Below, piece after piece: positions 22,925 through 31,478 of a stretch of 64,000 nucleotides of DNA. Position numbers and translations under genes: made by a program. The notes under the pieces were generated by a model, which was not told where the DNA came from, did no database searches, and saw only the letters and a program-made list of their open reading frames with translations. Every line of letters starts with the position of its first letter. Position 1 is the stretch's first letter. Source of the stretch: Notamacropus eugenii (taxonomy: Eukaryota > Chordata > Mammalia > Diprotodontia > Macropodidae); the NCBI RefSeq assembly GCF_028372415.1, contig NC_092874.1, forward strand, positions 330,664,651-330,728,650, written 5' to 3'.

Positions 22925-23065
22925 AAGATGGAGTTTTCTCACCTGCAAAATGGGGATAAATACTAACACCTACTTCACAGGGTTATTGTTAGGATCAAAT
23001 GAGTTAACATAAATAAAGTATTTTATAAACCTTAAAGCACTGTATAAACTCCAATATTTTAAAAT
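22925..23065 (+). repeat. MIR-type SINE 3' part
   Basis: 'tttctcacctgcaaaatggg', 'cacagggttattgttaggat', 'caaatgagttaacat', 'aaaccttaaagcactgtata'. The 5' head is missing. Confidence 0.85.
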
Positions 23066-23714
23066 TATTCTTTTGTTTCTGAATGCTTTATACATTGTCT
23101 ATTCCACTAATCGACTTTTTTTATTTTTTAATCAATGCCAAATAATCTTTGAAGATTCCTACTTAGTAGTATAGTTTGAGATTGGTCTGTTTGAATGAAT
23201 ACATAGATGGTATGCTTCTCAATTTTGCATATGTCAGAAAGTTAGGAGGGTCTAACATTTTGCTCCTAACATATTATCCAACAGTTTAGGAGCTAACCTG
23301 CTGGATAACAAAATCTGGATCCAATAGTTCCTCAACAGATGACAATGTTGAACTGATTGTAGTGAGATGAAATTTAATAGTGCTAAATGTAGAGTCTTAC
23401 ATGGGTTAAAAAAAAAGTAATACTTTTAAAGTGTGAGATGGGCAAGGTCTAAGGGTAATCTAATAGTGGTTCATATAAGAAAGATCTCGGGGACAACAAG
23501 CTCACTATGAATCAACAGTGTGATATGAAGGAAAAAAACTTTATTAAGAAAGGTATAGTGTTCAGGACTAGGAAAAAATAATTTTACTGTGTTCTTCTCT
23601 GGTTCTCAGTTGGGTTCAAGGTATGGATATTGATCCAAAGAATGTCAAGCAAAGGTTGACCAGAATGGCAAAGAGTCTTGAGATAATATCATATGATGAT
23701 CACTTAAAACAGGA

Positions 23715-24107
23715 GGTCTTACCCTGGGTTCCATGGATAGAATTCAGGAGGTTCATGAACTTTGATGAGAAAAAATTACAATTACAGCTTCACATTGCAG
23801 GGTTAGGGGCAGCATGCCCCCAAGATCGAGAAAATCCATGTAAAAATTTTTTGGCCCTCCCTTCATATCAGAGAAAAAGTCTGAATTATTAACATATTAA
23901 AAGATAAAATATATTGATATAAAACACTATATATTTTATGCATTTCTGAGTTTCTAAACTTTTTCTGTGTCATTTACTGGCCTTTGCATGTCATGTATGG
24001 CTTCTGTAAAACTCCCCCAAAGTGCTCATTTAATTTCTCATGCTGACCCGTGATATATCGAAACTGTTGTGGGGAAAGTTCTAATGTGGAAGGAATAACT
24101 ATATCTT

Positions 24108-24190
<83 letters not shown>

Positions 24191-24299
24191 AATATATATA
24201 TGCTCCTATTTTGTACATTAAAAAATATTCTGAGAAGGGGTCCATAGGCTTCAATGTGAATATGGAGTCTGTACTATTTTTTTAAGGACCTAGAAACCC
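23715..24299 (+). mobile_element. hAT-like MITE (family H1) inserted in L3, expanded by extra sequence and a microsatellite
   Basis: Left end 'ggaggtcttaccctgggttc', 'catggatagaattcagg', right part 'attctgagaaggggtccata', 'ggcttcaatg'. The family is usually about 200 bp. This copy is 585 bp because of an internal segment (about 23800-24100, containing 'ggccctcccttcatatcag' and 'aaaactcccccaaagtgctc') plus a CT/TA microsatellite. The internal segment may be a second element. Confidence 0.65.
24111..24205. repeat. Compound (CT)n(TA)n microsatellite
   Basis: About 21 CT units at 24111-24154, then about 20 TA units to 24200. Length variation between individuals is expected. Confidence 0.97.
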
Positions 24300-24648
24300 T
24301 AAGTTAAAGAACCTGGGGATGTTTCGTTTGGAGAAAAGAAGACTCAAGGTGACAGAACAGCCATCTTTAAGTATTGCAGAGGAATTAGGTTCATTCTTCT
24401 TGAATGCAAAAGACAGAACTAGAAAGGTATGGAGAGGTAGAGCTTGGGTCAATTTCTAGGAAAAACTTCCTAAAAATTTTAGTTATTTATAAGAGGTATG
24501 GATTGCAATGGGAGGTAGTTTTCCCCACCATAGAACATGGAATGGATGATCGTATATTGAAGATGTTACAGAGAGGATTCATTAATGAGTTGTAATGTAT
24601 GAATTCTGAGTTCCCTCTCATCTCTGAAATTCTGTGATTCTGCCATAG

Positions 24649-25950
24649 TGTGTACACTGGGGCCAGTTACCCAACCTCCCCTGGCACTGGCAGATTGGGT
24701 TCCAAGAAGGAAGCTGCTATATTCCCTTAGGAAATTAGCTTAATTTTGACAAATTGGAGGTCTCATTTTTAATGCTCATAAACCCTGACTTGTGTTTTCT
24801 TACTCAATTATTAGACATTATTAGCTAGCTAGACTTAATTAACTTTTAGAAAGGGGTATTTGTTACAGTAGTATTTTTTTATACAAAATACACAGCCAAG
24901 CCTTTATCAAAGTAGATTCAAGGGCGTGTGTGATAAAAGTTGGTTGGGTGCATAGATGGGGGTATAACTCATAACTTCTGGAAGCACTTTTGCTAGAGTT
25001 CTCAAGACATTTTCCATAAATAGTGACTTTTTGTTTGTTTGCTTTGGATTCTTTATAGAGTATTTCCTCTTCTTGACCAGTTTATTTAGGGATCCTTTTC
25101 AGACACTGCTATCAGTTGCTCAGGGGATAGGATTAGGATACTGATGGGAAAATGAGGAAGCCAAAATCCTCTGAACCCTTTGAAATTTACAAGGACATCA
25201 TTTGGCCAAGCATCTAGGGAGAAGGAGACTGAGACTGAGGCCAAGACTGGTCATGACTGAGAGGGGGTGTATGTGTTTTTTCCTCATTCCACAAGTGATA
25301 CTTTCAGGAGGTGGGGGTGGTGGTGGCTGGAATGAGTCTCTTTCCTCTCTGCTGCCAAATACTTAAATCTCTGGGTTGTATACTAGTCTACTAAAAAATT
25401 ATTGACAATCTACTGGATGTGATTGTTTCCTTGACCAATGAGAATATCCTGGTTGAACAATCTCACTGTAGTTCATCCAATGTTTTTTTAAGGAACCCAA
25501 GTTAATCAAGGACTTTTCCTATACTTAGTTTAAAGGTTATTATTGATTCATTCAACAAATAAATGCTCTTACCTGATTAAAGTATCAAGGTATAGCATCT
25601 TAGCACTTTAATTGGGATGGAGTGATTTGTGTCAATTGATCCCCTTCTCCCTCCCCTCACCTTACACTGCTCTAAAAAATAAGAGGGGATGGCATTTAGG
25701 AATATGAAATTAGCAAGAATGAATTGATCACATCAGGCATACATATAAATAATCTGTACTGGAAGTAATACAATTTTGAAATTGCCGAGTGATTTTCATG
25801 TGTTTCAGATGAAAAACTTAAAAACAAATGGGAAAATAGGCAGGCAGTGTTATTACCCAAAATAAAAAGGCAATTAGCCTAAAACTTTCTGCCTGCAATA
25901 AAAAGTTACTTTAGAAAAACTCACTAATTTCTTACATGATGTTATATAAT
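24649..25950. other. Repeat-poor block, candidate regulatory DNA
   Basis: No repeat family recognised over about 1.3 kb. Around 24780-24855 there is a cluster of TAAT/ATTA cores (ttaattttgac, caattattag, attattagctagc, ttaattaac) and at 24903 a TATCAAAG TCF/LEF-like site. These are short motifs with high chance occurrence in AT-rich DNA. Confidence 0.35.
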
Positions 25951-25954
25951 TTCA

Positions 25955-26245
25955 AATCACAATGGAACTTAAGCATTCTGAAGAATCAGAACTGTCGGTC
26001 TGCTGAAGGGCAATGAAGAGATATGGAGTGGGCATAATTATCCAGTGATGATGAGTCACAAAGGATATCCTCAAGGAAACATGGTTAGAAAAAGAAATAG
26101 GTTGGTCAAAGAGTGAATGTAGGGGATAGATATGGCCCGAGTGCTGGCCCATGGAAAATGAAAAGACCTAGAAGAAGGCAACCAGTATGATGTTTGGAAG
26201 ATTTACAGAAGAGCATGCTCACAAATTATACAGAATGAGAAGGTA
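25955..26245 (+). pseudogene. Possible RTE-type LINE ORF2 C-terminal remnant
   Basis: Around 26130-26225 a frame reads GPSAGPWKMKRPRRRQPV, stop, CLEDLQKS. This resembles the KRPRGRPPxRWxDDL motif near the end of RTE ORF2. Upstream text fits the KxRWxGH region only after frameshifts. Weak but specific motif. Confidence 0.45.
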
Positions 26246-26359
26246 TGGATAAGTTACACTCACTAGATCAGAGAGCACCTACATCACTGAGATCTTAGAT
26301 TCATGGAAGTATTGAATTTTTACTGCTATTTGTAGCAGAAGAGTACTAGATCTGGAATC

Positions 26360-26581
26360 AGGCCATTAGGTAGTATAGTGTATAGAGCATGGGCCTGGTT
26401 TTTGAAAGACTTGAAGTTAGATCTGACCTCATACACTTGGTACCTGTATGACCTTGGGCCAGTCAAGTGACTTTTCTCAGTCTCAAGTTCCTCATCTATA
26501 AAACAAGCATAATAAAAGCACCTATCTTAAAAGTTGTTGGAAGGATTAAATAAAATAATACATGTAACTTTAAAGCACTCA
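26360..26581 (+). repeat. MIR-type SINE
   Basis: 'ggtagtatagtgtatagagc' head, 'gacctcatacacttggtacc', 'gtatgaccttgggccagtca', 'gttcctcatctataaaac', 'gttgttggaaggattaaat', 'ctttaaagcactc' tail. Near complete. Confidence 0.9.
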
Positions 26582-26690
26582 GTTTGTCAACAAATACTGA
26601 GTGCCTACTATTTGTCAGCCATTATGTCAAATGCTGCAGATGCAAAAAATGATAGACAGGCCTTGGTATTAAGTGTATCAGTAAGCACCC
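26582..26690 (+). repeat. Ancient repeat family M1, left part
   Basis: 'caacaaatactgagtgccta', 'ctatttgtcagccattatgt', 'aaatgctgcagatgcaaaaa' is the M1 5' end. It continues after an insertion at 27255. Confidence 0.75.
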
Positions 26691-27254
26691 CAACATACAC
26701 GGGTCCTGCTATCACAGATTCATTGATCTTCTTTTCCTTTAATCAAGCATTTATATCATTCACTTAGATCAGGAAATCGACAGTGCTTCCAAACTCTCTG
26801 ACATAAGCAATACATCTATCACAAATCAACAGACAAGTCCAACTGTCTGACCACAGTTGCCAGAGAAGAAAGCACCAATATCTGGGTTTTCAAAGCTGAG
26901 GGACTTCTTGGTGGCCTCCCATAGTCTCATCTGGCACACAAAGCTTATCCTAAAAACTAGGCCCCAAAGTACATCTTTTTTAGAGTCAGAAGGCATCCCC
27001 ACCCTGGAGAATCAGTGCCTCATTAACAAAACATGTGGGCTTTCCTACAAAATCCTCCCTAATCAAATTCCCCTTAATGGGCAGGCCCATTAATGCGTGG
27101 AGAAGATCTTTAAACACATTAACAATACAAATACATATACTGTTTCTAGTTAAAGAAGCTCTTGTCTCTGTACTTTACTCCTAGTGAAGACTCTTGGTTG
27201 ATAAAGGTAAGATTCAATCAGAGGCACTTGATTGTGCTAAAATAAAAACAGCAA
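26691..27254. mobile_element. Insertion splitting an M1 repeat; possible solo LTR
   Basis: About 560 bases of unrelated sequence interrupt M1 between two collinear pieces, so this must be a later insertion or a replaced segment. It has no coding capacity. Size would suit a solo LTR or an unknown non-autonomous element, but I could not see clear TG...CA ends or a target-site duplication. Confidence 0.45.
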
Positions 27255-27425
27255 AAGATCCTATTTTGCCCTTACACTGAGGAGCTTGCAGCTTGATGAG
27301 GGGAGCCACATGCAAACAATCACATACAAGCAAGATATGTACAGAGTAAACAGGAAATAATCTACAGTGGGAAGGAATTAGAATTAAGAGGGATGGGGAA
27401 ATGCTAGCTATTTATCAAGACTTCC
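27255..27425 (+). repeat. Ancient repeat family M1, right part
   Basis: Resumes with 'ctgaggagcttgcagcttga', 'acatgcaaacaatcacatac', 'caggaaataatctacagtgg', 'gaattagaattaagaggg', which is the expected continuation of M1. Confidence 0.75.
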
Positions 27426-28009
27426 TCTAACAGCTGCCTCATCTGTTAAAAAGCCAATAATAAAATTTATACCATGTTAATGTGCAGGAGAGCTTTGTAA
27501 AACTGCAAAACACCAAGTGAAAGTGAAGTATTTTAATTCTTACTTAAACTTCTACTAATTCAAATCAATGATCCTTTAGGTCTAATGGAATATACAACTC
27601 AATGCTGCCTTCAGTTATCTAATAGATTTCACAAAATCTAATTATTCATAAACAAAACTTCACTAGACCAGAGTCAACATGGACATCAAAACAAACATCT
27701 CTACCTCTGTTAAGAGTATCAAACCTAGATCTGAACTCACTTATATTTTAGCCTTGTACTCTTAATATATAACGAGATTTTGACCCTCCTTTAAGTATGG
27801 CAAAATACATGTTTGTAGTTGAGATATGCCTAAAAATTAATGAATAAAGGCCCCAACAACAGATACTTTAATGGTTAAACAGTTCTACATTGCACTTTTT
27901 AATCACATTTCTTTTGGCAACTTCCTTTTTTCAACAATTCCATCATTTTATGAAAATTAAGATAATGTTGTTTTTTTTAACTTGGCAGGAACTAGGAACT
28001 AGGAACCAA
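27426..28009. other. Unassigned non-coding sequence
   Basis: No repeat or exon recognised. Confidence 0.3.
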
Positions 28010-28394
28010 AGACTGAATAACGAACTTAAAGGTCAGAGCCCCAAGATGGGGCAAACGATCCTAACCTTGGAACTCCGGGGGCTCACCTGATTCACGTCCA
28101 TTGACACCAGTCTTTTGCTTAAGAATCAGCTTCTTCCTTCGTCAATAGTACAATATCAGCAGAAGTTGTTATTAATAGATCAGATTGTGAAGAAAGAAAC
28201 TTACATGTGTTGTTTGAACCAATTAACAATGTTCACTTATGTATCAGATGCTGCTCTAAAGTGGTCACAGTTTAAAGGAATCGAATTCTGTCCAAAGAGA
28301 ACTCTTCTTCCCAGTTGCTTAATTCATGCCAGTTTCTTCTGAAATATTTTTCTTATCTCTCTCTCTCTGTATGGTGATTCCTTATTTTTTAAGA
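28010..28394. other. Unassigned block with unusually many CpGs
   Basis: At least six CpGs fall in about 280 bases (28015-28290), while most neighbouring kilobases have one or none. A short tandem 'ggaactaggaactagg' is at its left edge (27987-28006). It may be a younger insertion such as an LTR, or constrained DNA. No coding evidence; open frames of 66 and 75 codons are unsupported. Confidence 0.4.
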
Positions 28395-28605
28395 TACTAT
28401 AGAGCCATAGGGATTCATAAGATCATAGAGTCTTTACAGGTCTCTGTGGTCATTGAGTCAAAGTCCTGCACTTTCTAGATGAGAAAACTGAGCTCTATAA
28501 AGGTGAACTGCCTTATCCAAGGTCACAAATGTAGTAAGTGACAGAGCTGAGGTTTGAACTCTGGCCTAGGACTCCATGACCAAAACTCTTTCTTTTGTAC
28601 TGCAT
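28395..28605 (-). repeat. MIR3/THER2-type SINE
   Basis: Reverse copy: 'gatcatagagtctttacagg' tail, 'gatgagaaaactgagctcta', 'tatccaaggtcacaaatgta', 'gaggtttgaactctggccta' toward the head. Confidence 0.8.
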
Positions 28606-28664
28606 TTTCATACTATAAAAACACATTGGTGTTTTTGCAAAGCTAAAGAAAATAGCACAGAATG

Positions 28665-28795
28665 AAAAATATAGTAAACTAGTGGTCAGGAGGACTGGAT
28701 TTTAGTCCAAACTAGTATTTTTGTGGTCTCAAGCACATTAGTTTAATGTTGTGAGTTTTATTTTCTTCATCTATAAAATGGGGATTAGGGAGTAG
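28665..28795 (+). repeat. MIR-type SINE fragment
   Basis: 'gtggtcaggaggactggatt', 'tctcaagcacattag', 'cttcatctataaaatgggga'. Confidence 0.65.
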
Positions 28796-28797
28796 AT

Positions 28798-28995
28798 TAA
28801 GTGTAATGAACAGAGAACTTTGTTTGGGGTCAGGAAGTTGTGGGTCCAAGTCCCACCTAAGCTACTTACTAGCTGCATGAGCCTGGGCAAAGTCATTTAG
28901 CCATTTTGTGCCTCAGTTTCTCATCTGTAAAATGGGGAGGTTGGAAGCAATGGCCTAGAAGGTCCCTTCCATCACTCAGTCTATGACCCTGTGAT
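28798..28995 (+). repeat. MIR3/THER2-type SINE with L3 tail
   Basis: 'gaacagagaactttg' head, 'gcctgggcaaagtcatttag', 'cctcagtttctcatctgtaa', 'aatggggagg', then the L3-like tail 'aaggtcccttccatcactca' and 'gaccctgtgatt'. Confidence 0.9.
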
Positions 28996-29414
28996 TTCAA
29001 AATCCCTTATGGCTTTGAAATGCTATGGTTTCAATTTCTTGCCTTCATTTTTTAATTTAGAGCAGCTATTCTTTTTAAAAAGTAAGGTAATTTTATTCTA
29101 TAACTTAATATGCTTTTTTGATCCTGTTTGTTCCTTTTCTAGGAGGCATTGCTTTCCAGGATTATTTTATTTATTCTCTACTGCTATGGTAATTTTCTTC
29201 CATTCCTTCTTTTACTCCTTGAGTATTTCCCCCTCCCCCCCCTCCCCCCCCAATGCCCATCTTTCAGCTTCCCCTCATGGCACATTCTACCCTGCTGCAC
29301 ACTAGGCCCAAAACTTTGAAAGAAGGCTTGGTCCTAAGGTAATCATGAAAGCACAGTTCTAGGACAGTTCGGATGCAGTTTCAGCTGATGCAATCTCCCT
29401 CCTACCACCAGATC
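28996..29414. other. Unassigned sequence with a C-rich tract
   Basis: Includes a run of C broken by single T at 29229-29251. No repeat or exon recognised; the 104-codon open frame at 28991-29305 has no domain and ends in the C-rich tract. Confidence 0.35.
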
Positions 29415-29575
29415 TGGAGGAGATTTGAAGTTGCTATGAGGGCTGGCCTTGGCAAATTTTTTGTTCTGGACACCATATTTTAAAAAAGACACTGATAAGC
29501 TGGTGAGTGTCCAGAAGTAGGAAGCTAGAATAACCACAGGTCTCAGATCAAGCCGGATGAGGATTGAGAAAAGGC
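29415..29575 (+). repeat. L3/CR1 LINE fragment
   Basis: 'tttgttctggacaccatatt', 'agacactgataagctggtga', 'gagtgtccagaagtagg' and 'gatgaggattgagaaa' follow the middle of the L3 3' region. Confidence 0.8.
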
Positions 29576-29594
29576 CATCCTATTTAGCAGTTAA

Positions 29595-29712
29595 GATAGT
29601 GGTTCTTAACCTTTTCATGTGTTATGGATTCCATTTTGTAGTCCAGTAAAGCTTATTCTTCTTAGAATGTTTAAAAATGTGTACACTAAAATCTATAGGA
29701 TTACAGGAGACT
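29595..29712 (-). mobile_element. hAT-like MITE (family H1), truncated
   Basis: Begins with the terminal repeat 'agtggttcttaacctttt', then 'gttatggattcca', 'agaatgtttaaaaatgt', 'ctataggattacagg'. It stops where the next SINE begins. Confidence 0.8.
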
Positions 29713-29714
29713 TC

Positions 29715-29957
29715 TAAGTTGTGCATTGGATAAAGCTCTGGACTAGGAATTAGGAAGACATCTTTTAGAGTTCAAACCTGGTCTCAGACACTTATGAGCT
29801 GTATGACCCTGGGCAAGTCACTTGATCCTGTTTGTCTCAGTTTCCTCATCTGTAACTGGAGAAGGAAATGGCAAACCACGCTAGTATCTTTGACAAGAAA
29901 ACCCCAAACATGCTCATGAAGAGTCAGATATGACCGAAAATGACTGAGAAATGACAG
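29715..29957 (+). mobile_element. Marsupial tRNA-headed SINE with RTE tail
   Basis: Forward copy: 'tgtgcattggataaagctct' head, 'agagttcaaacctgg' (B-box-like), 'gaccctgggcaagtcacttg', 'aaggaaatggcaaaccacgc', 'gaagagtcagatatgaccga' tail. Confidence 0.95.
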
Positions 29958-30158
29958 GAATCAGGAAGATGTGACTTCAGATCCAGTATCTGATACTAAC
30001 TAGCTGTGTGACCCTCAGCAAGTCATTGAACTTTTGAACTTCTATCTCAGTTTCCTCAGTTGTAAAACCTTCCAGGATTATAGTGTGCATCAAATGAGAA
30101 AACATGGAGTACTTTGCAAACTTTAAAGTGCTATTTGAATATTAGCTATTACTATAGG
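29958..30158 (+). repeat. MIR-type SINE
   Basis: 'aatcaggaagatgtgacttc', 'gtgtgaccctcagcaagtca', 'ctcagtttcctcagttgtaa', 'catcaaatgagaaaacatg', 'ctttaaagtgctatttgaat'. Abuts the preceding SINE in the same orientation. Confidence 0.85.
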
Positions 30159-30384
30159 GCTGGGTAGACCCACTTGAAAGCCTCATGTCAGGAGGTACCA
30201 TCAACATCCCTCCTTTTCACCTTGACATCACCCTCTGTATTCTCCAAGCTAAATTCTAATCCTAACCAATCTTGACTGATTTCAGTCTATAGACCAAGGC
30301 CATATGGGTGGCTTTGAACTAGAATTAGGAATTTGAGCTTCATGGTTTCTCTTGGTCAATTATCAATCACTAGAGAATGAAAAG
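30159..30384. other. Unassigned non-coding sequence
   Basis: No family recognised. Confidence 0.3.
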
Positions 30385-30672
30385 GATAGCTAGGTGGCCC
30401 AGTGGGTAGAGTACTGGGCTTGGAACCAGAAAGATTGTGTTCAAATCTGGCCTTAGAAACCTACTAGTTGTGTGATCCTGGGCAAGTCACTTAACCTTGC
30501 TTGCCTCAGTTCCTTATCTGCAAAATGAGCTAGAGAAGGAAATGGCAAACCACTCTACTATATGTGCAAAAAAACCCAAACACACAAAAAACAGTCCCAA
30601 GCCCAAAAAACAAATAAACAAAAAAACCCAAATAGGGTCACAAAGGTTTATACACAACTGAAAAACAACAGA
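30385..30672 (+). mobile_element. Marsupial tRNA-headed SINE with RTE tail
   Basis: Head 'agctaggtggcccagtgggt', B-box-like 'gtgttcaaatctgg', 'gatcctgggcaagtcactta', 'aaggaaatggcaaaccactc', tail 'agggtcacaaaggtttatac' ending in 'aactgaaaaacaaca'. An A/C-rich stretch (30567-30628) expands the region before the tail. Confidence 0.95.
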
Positions 30673-30997
30673 GAGTGAAAGCATCTCAGGACAGACAACT
30701 TGCCAGGATATTGGAGCCCAGCAATGGTTGTGAATTTCTTGGCTGGGAATCAATGCTACTTGATCTCCTCCTTTCACAATCAAAGTATAATCTATTAGCC
30801 AGTGGTATGTGCTTGAAATCAGTGAGGAAATGCCCACCAGGGAATTAACCAGCCCTTCTGTAATGAGCTTTATGCTTTTGAGGTTTTAGTCTAAGTCAAC
30901 CAGGAACATGCAAAGCTAAACCTGTTATAGCTGAGAGAAAGGCTGAGTATAGATCCAGCTCGGAACACACTAGCTCCTGTAGATGCCCTTGGAATGA
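30673..30997. other. Unassigned non-coding sequence
   Basis: No repeat or exon recognised. Confidence 0.3.
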
Positions 30998-31190
30998 AGG
31001 TTCTTAACCTTGCTGTATCCTCATCACTTTGGCAATCTGCTAAAACCTATGAACTATTTATTGGAATAATGTTTTAAAATAAAATATATAGGATTACAAG
31101 GGAAACTAATTACATAGAAATACAATTATCAATTTTTAAAATTTAAATAGTACATTCATGGACCTCAGCTTAAGGACCCTTGCCTTAAAG
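30998..31190 (-). mobile_element. hAT-like MITE (family H1), near complete
   Basis: Terminal repeats are visible at both ends: 'aaggttcttaaccttg' at left and 'cttaaggacccttgcc' at right, inverted relative to each other. Body: 'gcaatctgctaaaacctatg', 'aataatgttttaaaataaaa', 'tataggattacaagggaaac', 'catggacctc'. About 190 bp, no coding capacity. Confidence 0.88.
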
Positions 31191-31274
31191 TAGGATAAAT
31201 CCAGGCAATCATCCTACATCCTGAGCTTTAGGCAGACAGGCAGATATTCAGGGGGCCAGCACAATGGAAGGGTA

Positions 31275-31478
31275 TAACGTTGGAGGAGTTGAAAAACTTG
31301 ATTTTGAATTCTATCCTAAAAAATTTCCTAGTTGTGTGACCCAGGGCAAATCACTTCAGTCCTCTAAGCCTCAGTTTGTGGATCTATAAAATGGAGCTAA
31401 TAATAGAACCTAATTCACGGGCTTGTTGGGAGATCAAGGGGAAAAGTATGAGCTATTATAAGGCAGGCATTTCAAAGG
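31275..31478 (+). repeat. MIR-type SINE
   Basis: 'tagttgtgtgacccagggca', 'aatcacttcagtcctctaag', 'cctcagtttgtggatctata', 'aatggagctaataatagaac', 'cttgttgggagatcaagg'. Confidence 0.85.

Larger units (their letters stand above)
23436..24648 (+). mobile_element. L3/CR1-type LINE 3' end, split by a hAT element
   Basis: First part 23436-23714: 'gagatgggcaaggtctaag', 'acaagctcactatgaatcaa', 'cagtgtgatatgaagg' and 'gaccagaatggcaaagagtc' follow the L3/CR1 3' region. After the insertion, 24300-24648 resumes with 'gaacctggggatgtttcg', 'ggagaaaagaagactca', 'gaactagaaaggtat', 'aggaaaaacttcctaaa' and the terminal 'ctctgaaattctgtgattct'. The two parts are collinear, so one L3 copy was broken by the MITE. 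Confidence 0.88.

Noticed and set aside
23623..23892. 89-codon frame beginning MDIDPKNVKQRL
   Set aside because: Spans the L3 3' region into a MITE; no known domain and no relation to a host gene.
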